Of a stretch of 64,000 bases of DNA, positions 49,443 through 58,687 are shown in pieces. Below the pieces are notes generated by a model that was given only the letters and a program-made list of their open reading frames with translations, had not been told where the DNA came from and ran no database searches. Every line of letters starts with the position of its first letter. Within the stretch, counting starts at the first letter, position 1. A program made the position numbers and the translations under genes. This DNA comes from Burkholderiales bacterium. Its GTDB lineage: Bacteria > Pseudomonadota > Gammaproteobacteria > Burkholderiales > Burkholderiaceae_C. The DNA is taken from positions 1 to 64,000 of the forward strand of contig CANCVB010000004.1 of NCBI GenBank assembly GCA_947381415.1, read 5' to 3'.

Positions 49443-51026
49443 ATGAACAAGACAACCGAACCCCATTCCAACGCGGCCATTGCCTTGGCCCGTAGCCAAA
49501 CCTTGGGCGATGTGCTTCGCCGAACTGCTCAACGGCTTGGACAAAAACCCGCTGTGATTTGCGGCCAAACACAGTGGACCTATGCACAGTTTGATGCCTT
49601 GGTCAGTCGTTTGGCGGTGGGTTTGGTATCCATGGGTATACGCAGCGGCGACAATGTGGCCATATTGGCGCGCAATTCCCATGGTTTTGCAGCCATGCGT
49701 TTTGCCCTGGCGAGGATGGGCGCAGTGCTGGTTCCCATCAATTTCATGCTCAAAGCAGATGAAGTGGCCTATATCTTGCGGCATGCACAAACCAAGGTGC
49801 TGGTGACCGATACCGAATTGACCACATTGGCGAAATCTGCTGCTGCCTTAGACACCCAAGTGGCAGAGTTCATTTGGATACCCTCGGAAGAGCCCACGCA
49901 AGCCAGTGAAGGTATGCACCACTTTGACACCTTGTGCGCAGTGCAAGGCGAGTTGCCACCTCAGAATTTTTCGGGCCAGGATTTGGCTCAAATTGTCTAT
50001 ACCAGTGGCACCGAGTCCAGCCCCAAAGGCGCCATGCTGACCCATGATGCTGTGCTGTGGCAGTATGTAAGTTGTGTCATCAACGCAGAAATTCACGAAG
50101 ATGACTTGGCTTTGCATTCGCTGCCGCTTTACCACTGCGCCCAATTGGATGTGTTTTTTGGCCCTGCGGTGTATGTGGGCAGTACCAACATCATCACTGC
50201 CAAGCCCACGCCCGACAATCTTTTGGCTTTGATGCATCGCTTTGGTGTGACCAGTTTTTTTGCACCACCTACCGTTTGGATTGCTTTGTTGCGTTCACCT
50301 TTGATGGACGAGAACATGCCGGTTACTTTGGCAAAAGGCTACTACGGCGCGTCCATCATGCCTGTAGAAGTGCTCAGAGAGTTGGTTGCACGTTTGCCCC
50401 AGGTGCGTCTATGGAACCTTTACGGACAAACCGAAATCGCGCCTTTGGCCACCTTGCTAGGACCCCAAGACCAATTGCGCAAACCTGGCTCCTGTGGTCG
50501 CGCCGTGATTCATGTCGAAACCCGCGTCGTCGATGAACACATGAACGATGTCAAAGCCGGTGGCGAAATAGGCGAAATCGTGCATCGCTCGCCCCATCTC
50601 ATGCTGGGCTACTACCGCGATGAAGAGCGCACCCGTGCTGCTTTTGAGGCTGGCTGGTTTCACAGCGGGGACTTGGCCACCATCGACGACGAAGGATTCA
50701 TCACGGTGGTGGATCGTAAAAAAGACATGATCAAAACCGGCGGCGAAAACGTGGCAAGTCGTGAGGTTGAGGAAATGGTTTACCGTTTAGCCGCGGTCAG
50801 CGAGGTGGCCGTGGTTGGCTTGCCAGACCCCAAATGGGTGGAAGCGGTGACGGCTGTCATCGTTGTCAAGCCAGGGCAAATGCTCAGCGAAAGCGAGGTA
50901 TTGGCGCATTGTCAGCAGCACATGGCAGGCTTCAAATGCCCTAAACGCGTGGTCTTTACCGAGACCTTGCCCAAAAATCCCAGTGGCAAAGTATTGAAAA
51001 GAGAATTGCGGCTGCTTTACTCGTAA
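49443..51026 (+). CDS. AMP-dependent acyl-CoA synthetase (FadD-like)
   Basis: A 527-residue ANL-superfamily ligase that activates a carboxylic acid and joins it to CoA. AMP-binding YTSGTESSPKGAML is near residue 190, LYGQTEIAPLA near residue 322, hinge VDRKKDMIKTGGENVASREVE near residue 422, and the catalytic Lys in NPSGKVLKREL near the end. The P-loop carries Glu in place of the second Thr (SGTESSPKG). A TAACAT six bases before the ATG follows the terminator, suggesting a leaderless start. The substrate is unknown. Confidence 0.87.
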   Translation: MNKTTEPHSNAAIALARSQTLGDVLRRTAQRLGQKPAVICGQTQWTYAQFDALVSRLAVGLVSMGIRSGDNVAILARNSHGFAAMRFALARMGAVLVPINFMLKADEVAYILRHAQTKVLVTDTELTTLAKSAAALDTQVAEFIWIPSEEPTQASEGMHHFDTLCAVQGELPPQNFSGQDLAQIVYTSGTESSPKGAMLTHDAVLWQYVSCVINAEIHEDDLALHSLPLYHCAQLDVFFGPAVYVGSTNIITAKPTPDNLLALMHRFGVTSFFAPPTVWIALLRSPLMDENMPVTLAKGYYGASIMPVEVLRELVARLPQVRLWNLYGQTEIAPLATLLGPQDQLRKPGSCGRAVIHVETRVVDEHMNDVKAGGEIGEIVHRSPHLMLGYYRDEERTRAAFEAGWFHSGDLATIDDEGFITVVDRKKDMIKTGGENVASREVEEMVYRLAAVSEVAVVGLPDPKWVEAVTAVIVVKPGQMLSESEVLAHCQQHMAGFKCPKRVVFTETLPKNPSGKVLKRELRLLYS

Positions 51027-51053
51027 AGCCTTGCCAAGGCGCTCAGGCACCGT

Positions 51054-51842
51054 TCAATGCACCGTATACCAAGGCGTGCCCTCTAAAGGGTCTGCCACTG
51101 GAATGTCGTCAGCGCCACAACCCAGCGCAGCCGCTAAGACAGCTTGCGCCATGTCAGGACGGTTGTTGCGCTCACTCAAATGGGCTGCCACCAGCAGATT
51201 CAACCCCTCATGGTGAAGTGCGCTGGCAAGTTGCGCAGACTCGCTGTTGGACAAATGGCCGAGGGGTCCTGCAATGCGTTTCTTCAAAAAACCGGGGTAG
51301 GCCGATTGCGCGAGCAACTCGCTGTCATGGTTGCATTCCAACAGCAGCGCTTGGCATGTCTGTAATGCTTGCACCACATGGTTGCTGCCATGACCCAAAT
51401 CGGTCAAGACGCCTAAGCTGCTTGCGCCATCGCTGCAACGTAATTGCAAGGGTTCTCTGGCATCGTGGGGCACAGTGAAGGGGCGTACTTCCAAGCTGCC
51501 CAGGGTTAGAGTCTGTCCATCTTTGACAAATTGCAATTGGTCACTGGGCAAACCCCAGCCCAAAACACCACTGGCCAGCGCTGTGCCTCTGCTCATCCAA
51601 ACCGACAGGGGAACTCGCTTGGCCAATTGCTGGGTGTGACCGATATGGTCTGCGTGTTCGTGTGTCACAAAGACCGCGTCAAGGTCTTCCACATTCAAGT
51701 CAGCTTGAGCCAAGCGCTTGGACAGCTCCTTGATGCTTAAGCCACAGTCAATCAGCAAACGAGAGACTTGTGAGCCACAACGCGCTTCGACCACAGTGGC
51801 GTTTCCTGCGCTACCACTGCCCAGGTTTTTAAATCGCAGCAC
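51054..51842 (-). CDS. Metallo-beta-lactamase-fold hydrolase (YycJ/WalJ-like)
   Basis: A 262-residue protein of the MBL fold with the metal site VFVTHEHADHIGH near residue 58 (HxHxDH), the opening LGSGSAGNATVVEA near residue 8, and later ligands in LTDLGHGSNHV and ECNHDSELL. YycJ-type members are thought to act on DNA or in replication-linked processes, but the substrate here is not known. It is separated from bamC by six bases on the same strand. Confidence 0.85.
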   Translation of the reverse strand: MLRFKNLGSGSAGNATVVEARCGSQVSRLLIDCGLSIKELSKRLAQADLNVEDLDAVFVTHEHADHIGHTQQLAKRVPLSVWMSRGTALASGVLGWGLPSDQLQFVKDGQTLTLGSLEVRPFTVPHDAREPLQLRCSDGASSLGVLTDLGHGSNHVVQALQTCQALLLECNHDSELLAQSAYPGFLKKRIAGPLGHLSNSESAQLASALHHEGLNLLVAAHLSERNNRPDMAQAVLAAALGCGADDIPVADPLEGTPWYTVH

Positions 51843-51848
51843 AGGGAT

Positions 51849-52964
51849 TTACTGCAATTCTTTGACCAACAATTGAGCGATTTTTTGCGCAATGGCAGAG
51901 CCGTCAGCTTGTCCCGAGGTATTCAAAATAGAAATCGTTGAACTGCTGTTGTCTGAAGAGCTTTGGATTTTCAAGCGGTACTGTGCGGGGCCATTGCTGT
52001 TTTTGGAGGAGCTAAAGAGCTTGCTGAAGAAGCCTTCTTCTGCATCATCAGGGGTATCCACGTACCGAACAAAGTAAATGCCTTGTTTGCGATCGCGGTC
52101 TTCTACAGTGAAGCCGTTACGGTCAAGAATCACGCCTACGCGACGCCAAGCAATATCAAAACCTTGGCTAAAGACAACGGCTGGTTTGCCCTCGACGCTG
52201 ATGAGTTGGCTGGCGCTCTTGGCGAGACCGCCATCAAACGCTTTGGTGTTGTCTGCGGTGACGGTGTTGGGCCCCAGTTTGAGCATCAGACGACGCAAAA
52301 ATTCTTTTTCCAGCTCTGGGTCGTTGGGGCGGGGTTGCCAAACCGTATTTTTAGACAGTTTGTCGGCGTAAACCTCAACCAAGCCTTTGTGGACCACAAA
52401 CAATTCCGTATGGTTGTTGTCGGTACGGTCTAAACGGATGCGAAATTTGTCTCGTTCACCAGTGGAATACAAGCCATCGAGCACCTTGCCTAGGTTGCGT
52501 CGAATAAAGTCTTGGGGCAGTTTGGCGCGGTTCTCTGCCCATTCGGTTTCCATCACACCTATGCCTTGTTCATCCCGCACCAAGGTAAAGCCGGACTCTT
52601 TCCAAAACTCTCGCACGGCAACCCACAGTTCTTCAGGGGGGCGCGCAATATCGAGCCACATTTGGTTGCCTGCACGTTTGACCTGTATGTCAGCCAATGC
52701 CAAAGGGCTGGTCAGTGGGGCGGTGTCTGTTTTGACGCCGCCGAGTTCGTTGGCGCTGATGGTGCCGCCGGGCACATCGAAGCGTTTGTTGCGGTTGATT
52801 TTGCTCAGGTCGGGAGGAACTTCCAAAGCGCTGGGTGGGGGCGCCTCGGTTTGAGATTTGTAATTGATTTTGTCTGAATCCATGATCGAGCCACAGGCCA
52901 CCATCGTGCTGATAAGCAACATCAGCCCTGATCGAAGAAAGAGGGCAGGTTTTGATTGATACAT
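51849..52964 (-). CDS. bamC: Outer-membrane assembly lipoprotein BamC
   Basis: A 371-residue lipoprotein of the beta-barrel assembly machinery. Residues 1-24 form a lipoprotein signal with lipobox ending in MVAC. The N-terminal unstructured part includes the family ALEVPPDLSKINRNKRFDVP near residue 46. Two helix-grip domains follow; the second ends with TSGQADGSAIAQKIAQLL. AAGGAAAG precedes the ATG. The dapA-bamC order is conserved in proteobacteria. Confidence 0.93.
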   Translation of the reverse strand: MYQSKPALFLRSGLMLLISTMVACGSIMDSDKINYKSQTEAPPPSALEVPPDLSKINRNKRFDVPGGTISANELGGVKTDTAPLTSPLALADIQVKRAGNQMWLDIARPPEELWVAVREFWKESGFTLVRDEQGIGVMETEWAENRAKLPQDFIRRNLGKVLDGLYSTGERDKFRIRLDRTDNNHTELFVVHKGLVEVYADKLSKNTVWQPRPNDPELEKEFLRRLMLKLGPNTVTADNTKAFDGGLAKSASQLISVEGKPAVVFSQGFDIAWRRVGVILDRNGFTVEDRDRKQGIYFVRYVDTPDDAEEGFFSKLFSSSKNSNGPAQYRLKIQSSSDNSSSTISILNTSGQADGSAIAQKIAQLLVKELQ

Positions 52965-52984
52965 CTAACTTTCCTTAAGAGGAG

Positions 52985-53866
52985 TCAAAGCAAGCCACAG
53001 CTTTGCATGGCATTTTCCAGTGCCGGTTGCAAATGCGGGCTAAAGGGGGTCAAGGGCAAACGCAATGCAGGTCCACACAAGCCCATGCGGTGGGCGGCCC
53101 ATTTCACGGGAATGGGATTGGATTCGGTGAACATGTTTTTGTGCAGGTTCAGTAACTGGCGTTGAATCGCCATGGCTTGTTGGGCATGGCCAGCGATCGC
53201 GGCAACACACAATTCGTGCATCAATTTCGGAGCAATATTGGCGGTCACACTGACGTTGCCATGGCCACCGCATAGCATCAAGGCAACAGCTGTTCCATCA
53301 TCGCCCGAATAAACAGAAAACCCTTCAGGGGCTGCATGGATCAACCATTGCGCGCGTTCAAGATTGCCAGTGGCTTCCTTGATCCCGATGATGCCGTCAA
53401 TCTCTGCCAAACGCATGACCGTGTCATGCTGCATATCGGCGACGGTACGCCCAGGCACGTTGTACAACACCATGGGTAAATCCACCGATTCGGCAATGGT
53501 GCGAAAGTGTTGGTACTGGCCTTCTTGGGTGGGTTTGTTGTAGTAGGGAACCACTTGCAATTGGCAATCTGCGCCAACTTGTTTAGCAAAGCGCGCCAGT
53601 TCCATGGCTTCAGCGGTGGAATTGGCACCGCATCCCGCCATGATGGGTACCCGCCCAGCCGCTTGTTCAACCGATACGCGGATGATTTCGCAATGTTCTT
53701 CAACCGATACCGTGGGGGATTCGCCAGTGGTTCCCACCACGCCAATGCAGTCGGTGCCTTGTTCGATGTGCCAATCGATCAAGCGACGCAGCGCTGGATA
53801 GTCGATGCTGCCGTCTTCATGCATGGGCGTGATCAGGGCCACGATGCTTGCGCGTATGGGTTTCAT
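52985..53866 (-). CDS. dapA: 4-hydroxy-tetrahydrodipicolinate synthase
   Basis: A 293-residue TIM-barrel enzyme condensing pyruvate with aspartate semialdehyde, the first lysine/diaminopimelate-specific step. The Schiff-base Lys lies in [15 protein letters not shown] near residue 161, Tyr in [12 protein letters not shown] near residue 133, and [12 protein letters not shown] near residue 43 supplies the Thr-Thr pair. It leads the dapA-bamC-MBL series. Confidence 0.97.
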   Translation of the reverse strand: MKPIRASIVALITPMHEDGSIDYPALRRLIDWHIEQGTDCIGVVGTTGESPTVSVEEHCEIIRVSVEQAAGRVPIMAGCGANSTAEAMELARFAKQVGADCQLQVVPYYNKPTQEGQYQHFRTIAESVDLPMVLYNVPGRTVADMQHDTVMRLAEIDGIIGIKEATGNLERAQWLIHAAPEGFSVYSGDDGTAVALMLCGGHGNVSVTANIAPKLMHELCVAAIAGHAQQAMAIQRQLLNLHKNMFTESNPIPVKWAAHRMGLCGPALRLPLTPFSPHLQPALENAMQSCGLL

Positions 53867-53901
53867 GTACGGTAGATGAACATTAGGTAAAGACCCTTAT
53901 T

Positions 53902-54459
53902 CTAGCTTTTCTCTGCTTTGAAGTGACTGCCCGCAAAGCGCTGGCTGCTGTGATCTGTGTTGACCGCCACAATGCGCTGAACAAACCTGTCTGGGTGGGT
54001 CAGAAAGACATCTTCATAAGCGACAACCCTTAACGCTTTGCATCGATCCAAAAGCTCGCCATGGCTCAACAGAAATTCCGGTCGAGAGGGTTTGCCAACA
54101 CTTTCGTTGCCCACAGCAAAGGTTTCATAAATCAACACCCCCTCTGCTTTCAGACACGCCATCAATGGCGACCAAATGGGGCGCCACAGGTAATTGGTGA
54201 CCACCACAGCATCGAACTGGCGATGGGCCAGAGGCCAAGCGGCGTTTTCAACATCTGCACACAAGACATCACCAAATGACTGGGCAACTTGAAGTGCATT
54301 TTCGTCACGGTCAACCCCCAGAACTTTGCACCCTTGGCTTTGTAACCATTGCATGTGACGACCCCTGCCACAAGCCAAGTCCAGCACCTGTGCTTGCGCA
54401 GGAATCAGGTGTGACCAGCGAAGCAACCAAGGGGAGGGCGCAGACAATTCAGTGTGCAT
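53902..54459 (-). CDS. SAM-dependent methyltransferase
   Basis: A 185-residue class I methyltransferase. The AdoMet-binding motif VLDLACGRGRHMQWL is near residue 24, with VLGVDRDENAL as motif II. A TehB-like or UbiE-like substrate cannot be told. The ATG at 54459 overlaps the upstream SDR stop by one base (TGATG), so the pair is coupled; a longer frame upstream lies inside that gene. It has its own codon use in keeping with the neighbours. Confidence 0.83.
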   Translation of the reverse strand: MHTELSAPSPWLLRWSHLIPAQAQVLDLACGRGRHMQWLQSQGCKVLGVDRDENALQVAQSFGDVLCADVENAAWPLAHRQFDAVVVTNYLWRPIWSPLMACLKAEGVLIYETFAVGNESVGKPSRPEFLLSHGELLDRCKALRVVAYEDVFLTHPDRFVQRIVAVNTDHSSQRFAGSHFKAEKS

Positions 54460-55277
54460 CAATGGGGAGAGGGTCGAAATTCTTTTTTCACTGCGCGCAT
54501 CGCCAACTGGTCCACCAACCAAGGTGCCATCAGTTTGAGCCAGCGACCCACTTTGCCTTGTGCGGTCATGACAACCTCGCGGCGGCGGCGAACCATCGCA
54601 TAAATGATGAGGCGTGCGCATTCCTTGACGGGCATGGCCTTGTCTTCAAGCAAGCCACTGACACCAGCGTTCTCGCCTTTCGCATTGAGGCCATTGACCC
54701 GGATATTGGTGGCCACCACGCCCGGGTAAGCGATGGTCACGCTCACACCCGCGTCTTTCACCTCGGTGCGCAAAGCTTCAAAAAACCCTGCCATCGCAAA
54801 TTTGCTGGCGCTGTAAGCGGTGCGTCCAGGAACGCCAACCAAGCCGGCCAAAGAGGACACGGCCACGATACGGCCGTGGCTTTGTTTCAGGTAGGGCAAA
54901 GCGGCATGGGTGCAACACACGGCCCCCCATAAATTGACCCGCATCAACTCTTCATACCAACCCAAATGGTCTGCAGGCACGTCTTCAAGCAAAGCATGGG
55001 CAGAGACCCCCGCGTTGTTGATCAGTATGTCCAAACTGCCGAGTTGGCTGACGGTGGTTTGCACCAGATGACGGCATTGCTGCGCGTCGGTGATGTCGAT
55101 GGGCATGATGAGCGTGCGCGCACCCATGGCCATGCAATCGGCTGCGACCGCTTGCAAACGCTCGGCATTGCGAGCGGCCAAGACCAGCATGGCTTGCAGG
55201 CCATGGCGACGTGCTAACTGGCGGGCCAACTCTGCGCCTATGCCGTCAGATGCGCCGGTGATGATGATGTTGGGCAT
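54459..55277 (-). CDS. SDR-family oxidoreductase
   Basis: A 272-residue short-chain dehydrogenase/reductase. TGASDGIGAELARQLA near residue 7 binds the dinucleotide, NNAG near residue 87, the catalytic Ser in VAVSSLAGLVG and YSASK near residue 152 complete the active site. A hydrophobic C-terminal region (KLMAPWLVDQLAM) may attach it to membrane. The substrate is unknown. It directly follows the 41-residue membrane protein gene. Confidence 0.85.
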   Translation of the reverse strand: MPNIIITGASDGIGAELARQLARRHGLQAMLVLAARNAERLQAVAADCMAMGARTLIMPIDITDAQQCRHLVQTTVSQLGSLDILINNAGVSAHALLEDVPADHLGWYEELMRVNLWGAVCCTHAALPYLKQSHGRIVAVSSLAGLVGVPGRTAYSASKFAMAGFFEALRTEVKDAGVSVTIAYPGVVATNIRVNGLNAKGENAGVSGLLEDKAMPVKECARLIIYAMVRRRREVVMTAQGKVGRWLKLMAPWLVDQLAMRAVKKEFRPSPH

Positions 55278-55403
55278 TTAAAAACACATCCACAGTTGGT
55301 TGGCCAAGTTTTGGGCAAAACTGGGTTGCAGGTACAGATTGAACACACCTGCCAACACAACGCTGACCAGCAGCCATAGCAAGGGAAAAAATCGCTTGCT
55401 CAT
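55278..55403 (-). CDS. Single-span 41-residue membrane protein
   Basis: A very short protein whose residues 5-24 (FFPLLWLLVSVVLAGVFNLY) form a membrane helix, followed by a periplasmic or cytosolic tail ending NQLWMCF. The start ATG at 55403 overlaps the end of the MFS gene (ATGA), and the stop abuts the SDR start, so four genes are coupled in a row. Similar tiny proteins with a QLW-x-CF end occur in relatives. A longer frame upstream is inside the MFS gene and unlikely. Confidence 0.65.
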   Translation of the reverse strand: MSKRFFPLLWLLVSVVLAGVFNLYLQPSFAQNLANQLWMCF

Positions 55404-56614
55404 GCGGCTTGAGGCGCACGCGCAATCGCTGCTTCGCGCACAGGAAGGTTTATCAGGGTGGCGAAAGCACTCAAGGCGATGGTGATGAACCACACAAGGT
55501 CGTAGCTACCGGTTTGGTCGTAAATTTTTCCGCCTAACCATACCCCTAAAAAGCTGCCAACCTGGTGGCTGAGGAAGACAAACCCACTCAGCATGGACAA
55601 ATGCGACACCCCGAAAATTTGGGCAATCACCGCATTCGTCACAGGCACGGTAGACAGCCACAACAAACCCATTGCTGCGGCAAAAATATACACACTCAAA
55701 GGCGTGATGGGAAGGCTGATGAAGATGGTGATGATGATGCCGCGTGCGAGGTAAATACCCGACAGAATTTTGTTTTTTGCCAGTATTTGCCCCAAACTGC
55801 CCGCAGCGTAAGTACCAAGGATGTTGAACAAGCCAATCAATGCCAAGGCCGTGCTGGCCAGTTGCGGTGACATGCCTTGGTCTTTCAAGAAACTGGGTAA
55901 GTGCACGCCAATGAAGACCACCTGGAAACCGCAGACAAAATAGCCGGCCATCAGCAGCTGAAAACTGCGGTAGCCAAAGGCTTCGCGCAAGGCCTGCAGA
56001 ATGCTTTGGCTACGCACAGGGGCCTGGCCTGCTGCAAAACCAGGTTCACGCAGACCCCAACTCAGCGGCAATATCACCAAAATACCGATAGACAAAAAGA
56101 CCAAGGCGGTTTTCCATCCCCAATCACTGATCAGCATGGACTCGGTGGGCACCATTAAAAATTGGCCAAATGACCCTGCCGCCGAAACCACGCCCATGGC
56201 CCAAGAACGTCGTTCGACAGGAATATTGCGGCCAATCACCCCAAACACCACCGCAAATGTGGTGCCTGCCTGTGCCGCACCCACCAAGACGCCAGCGAAC
56301 AGCACCAAGGCGGAGGGCGTGGCCGCGTGTGCCATGCCGAACAGTCCCAATGCATACAACAAAGCGCCGGCAATGATGACCCTGAATGCGCCAAATCGGT
56401 CAGCCAGCATGCCGGAGAAAACGCCCACCAAGCCCCAGCTGATGTTTTGCACCGCAATGGCCATGGCAAAGTCTTCGCGGCCCCAACCCATGGTTTGGGT
56501 CATGGGTTGCATCCACAACCCAAAGCCATGGCGAATGCCCATGGCAACGCTGACGATCGCCGCGCCACAGATCAAGACTTGCCACATAGGCAGGGATTTG
56601 GATGTAGGTGTCAT
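55400..56614 (-). CDS. MFS transporter
   Basis: A 404-residue membrane carrier with about 12 hydrophobic helices of the major facilitator superfamily. The loop after helix 2 has the family motif MLADRFGAFRVIIAG near residue 64. It resembles oxalate/formate-type antiporters and monocarboxylate carriers, but the substrate is uncertain. TACAGT on its strand ends six bases before the ATG (56626-56621), with no ribosome binding site. Confidence 0.87.
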   Translation of the reverse strand: MTPTSKSLPMWQVLICGAAIVSVAMGIRHGFGLWMQPMTQTMGWGREDFAMAIAVQNISWGLVGVFSGMLADRFGAFRVIIAGALLYALGLFGMAHAATPSALVLFAGVLVGAAQAGTTFAVVFGVIGRNIPVERRSWAMGVVSAAGSFGQFLMVPTESMLISDWGWKTALVFLSIGILVILPLSWGLREPGFAAGQAPVRSQSILQALREAFGYRSFQLLMAGYFVCGFQVVFIGVHLPSFLKDQGMSPQLASTALALIGLFNILGTYAAGSLGQILAKNKILSGIYLARGIIITIFISLPITPLSVYIFAAAMGLLWLSTVPVTNAVIAQIFGVSHLSMLSGFVFLSHQVGSFLGVWLGGKIYDQTGSYDLVWFITIALSAFATLINLPVREAAIARAPQAA

Positions 56615-56700
56615 GGCATTACTGTAACGATTTTGGCTTTGAATATCTCAGCCGATTTCAATAAGCTGTGGTTTCATCCAGTGCCGTCATGGGGCTTGTC

Positions 56701-56706
56701 TACAAT
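56701..56706 (+). promoter_or_regulatory. Candidate -10 element for parE
   Basis: TACAAT, eight bases before the parE ATG, with the intervening bases CGCGCCCC. A near-identical arrangement precedes coaBC. No clear -35 is found. Confidence 0.42.
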
Positions 56707-56714
56707 CGCGCCCC

Positions 56715-58682
56715 ATGGCAAGCAAACAACCCGAATATTCCGAAGGCTCGATCCGCGTTTTGAAAGGCTTGGAGCCCGTCAAGCAGCGACCGGGCATGTA
56801 CACCCGCACCGACAACCCCTTGCACATCATCCAAGAGGTGATCGACAACGCCGCCGACGAGGCCTTGGCGGGACACGGCAAAAAAATCATGGTGCAACTG
56901 CACAGCGATGGCTCGGTCAGCATCGAAGACGATGGGCGAGGCATCCCGTTTGGCATGCATCCCGAAGAAAAAGCGCCGGTGATCGAACTGGTGTTCACCC
57001 GCTTGCATGCGGGTGGCAAGTTCGACAAAGGCCAAGGTGGCGCCTACAGCTTCTCGGGTGGCTTGCACGGCGTGGGCGTGAGCGTCACCAATGCCTTGGC
57101 CAAGCGCATGGAAGTGACATCGTTTCGCGAAGGCCAAGTGGCCCACCTGGTGTTTTCGGGCGGCGATGTGGTCGAAAAACTGAAATTGCGCAAGCCCGAA
57201 CCCGGCGACCGCCGGCAAGGCACGGTGGTGCGGGTCTGGCCCGATGCCAAGTATTTCGAATCAGCCAACCTGCCTTTGCAAGAACTGATTCACCTCTTGC
57301 GCAGCAAAGCGGTTCTCATGCCTGGCGTGAGCGTGAGCTTGGTGCAAGAAAAAGCCAAAGACAGCCAAACTTGGCTCTACAAGGGGGGATTGAGCGACTA
57401 TTTGACGCAAACCCTGAGCCACGACCCTTTCATTCCTTTGTTTGAGGGTGAGGGCTATGCCGATGGGGGTCACGAAAGTTTTGCCGAAGGTGAGGGCGCG
57501 GCCTGGTGTTTGGCCTTCACCGAAGATGGCTCACCTGTGCGCGAGAGCTATGTCAATTTGATTCCCACCAGTGCGGGTGGCACCCATGAAAGTGGCTTGC
57601 GCGACGGCCTCTTCAACGCGGTGAAAAGCTTCATCGATTTGCATGCCTTGTTGCCCAAAGGGGTGAAGTTGTTGCCCGAGGATGTGTTTGCCCGCGCCAG
57701 TTTCATTTTGAGCGCCAAGGTGTTGGACCCACAATTTCAAGGCCAAATCAAAGAGCGCCTGAATTCGCGCGACGCGGTGCGACTGGTGTCAAGCTTTGTC
57801 AAACCAGCTTTGGATTTGTGGCTCAATGCGCATGTGGAGTTCGGCAAAAAATTGGCCGAATTGGTCATCCGTGCTGCGCAGTTGCGCCAAAAAGCCGGCC
57901 AAAAAGTGGAAAAGCGCAAAGGCTCCGGTGTGGCGGTGTTGCCAGGCAAGCTGACCGATTGCGAAAGCCGCGACTTGGCGCACAACGAAATCTTTTTGGT
58001 CGAGGGCGACAGTGCTGGCGGCAGCGCCAAGATGGGTCGCGACAAAGAAAGCCAAGCCATCTTGCCCCTGCGTGGCAAGGTGCTCAACACCTGGGAAGTC
58101 GAGCGCGACCGCTTGTTTGCCAACAACGAGGTGCACGACATCGCGGTGGCGATTGGCGTGGACCCGCATGGCCCCAACGACGAACCCGATCTCAGTGGCT
58201 TGCGCTATGGCAAGGTGTGCATCTTGAGTGACGCTGATGTGGACGGCTCGCACATCCAAGTGCTGTTGCTGACGCTGTTTTTCCGGCATTTCCCCAAGCT
58301 CATCGAAGCGGGCCATGTGTACGTGGCGCGGCCACCCTTGTTCAGGGTGGATTTGCCAGCGCGGGGCAAAAAACCAGCGAGCAAAGCCTATGCCTTGGAC
58401 GAGGGCGAGCTGACAGCCATTTTGGACAAAAGCGCCAAAGAAGGCGTGCCGCGCGAGAAATGCAGCATCTCCCGTTTCAAAGGCTTGGGCGAGATGAATG
58501 CCGAGCAGTTGTGGGACACCACCTTGAACCCTGACACGCGCCGCTTGTTGCCGGTGCAATTGGGCGTGCTGGACTTTGCCCAAACCGAAGGCTTGATCAC
58601 CCAGTTGATGGGCAAAGGTGAGGCCGCAGCGCGGCGTGAACTGATGGAGTTGCACGGCGACGCCATTGAAATTGATGTTTAA
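56715..58682 (+). CDS. parE: DNA topoisomerase IV subunit B
   Basis: A 655-residue ATPase subunit of topoisomerase IV, which decatenates daughter chromosomes. The GHKL ATPase domain has [16 protein letters not shown] near residue 42 and DGRGIPFG near residue 78; the TOPRIM domain has [19 protein letters not shown] near residue 433 and [10 protein letters not shown]. The absence of the GyrB-specific insert in the C-terminal domain and the adjacent parC support ParE over GyrB. parC follows after five bases. Confidence 0.96.
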   Translation: MASKQPEYSEGSIRVLKGLEPVKQRPGMYTRTDNPLHIIQEVIDNAADEALAGHGKKIMVQLHSDGSVSIEDDGRGIPFGMHPEEKAPVIELVFTRLHAGGKFDKGQGGAYSFSGGLHGVGVSVTNALAKRMEVTSFREGQVAHLVFSGGDVVEKLKLRKPEPGDRRQGTVVRVWPDAKYFESANLPLQELIHLLRSKAVLMPGVSVSLVQEKAKDSQTWLYKGGLSDYLTQTLSHDPFIPLFEGEGYADGGHESFAEGEGAAWCLAFTEDGSPVRESYVNLIPTSAGGTHESGLRDGLFNAVKSFIDLHALLPKGVKLLPEDVFARASFILSAKVLDPQFQGQIKERLNSRDAVRLVSSFVKPALDLWLNAHVEFGKKLAELVIRAAQLRQKAGQKVEKRKGSGVAVLPGKLTDCESRDLAHNEIFLVEGDSAGGSAKMGRDKESQAILPLRGKVLNTWEVERDRLFANNEVHDIAVAIGVDPHGPNDEPDLSGLRYGKVCILSDADVDGSHIQVLLLTLFFRHFPKLIEAGHVYVARPPLFRVDLPARGKKPASKAYALDEGELTAILDKSAKEGVPREKCSISRFKGLGEMNAEQLWDTTLNPDTRRLLPVQLGVLDFAQTEGLITQLMGKGEAAARRELMELHGDAIEIDV

Positions 58683-58687
58683 AGCTT

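Noticed and set aside
49147-49790. Overlapping minus-strand frames opposite the Pro/Ala lipoprotein and acyl-CoA synthetase
   Set aside because: Their Gln/Arg-rich runs are the reverse reading of the Ala-Pro repeat. They cross the terminator and the start of a well-supported gene.
51028-51040. GCCTTG-C-CAAGGC dyad between the acyl-CoA synthetase and MBL genes
   Set aside because: The loop is one base and the T-run on either strand is at most three; it may fold, but termination is not supported.
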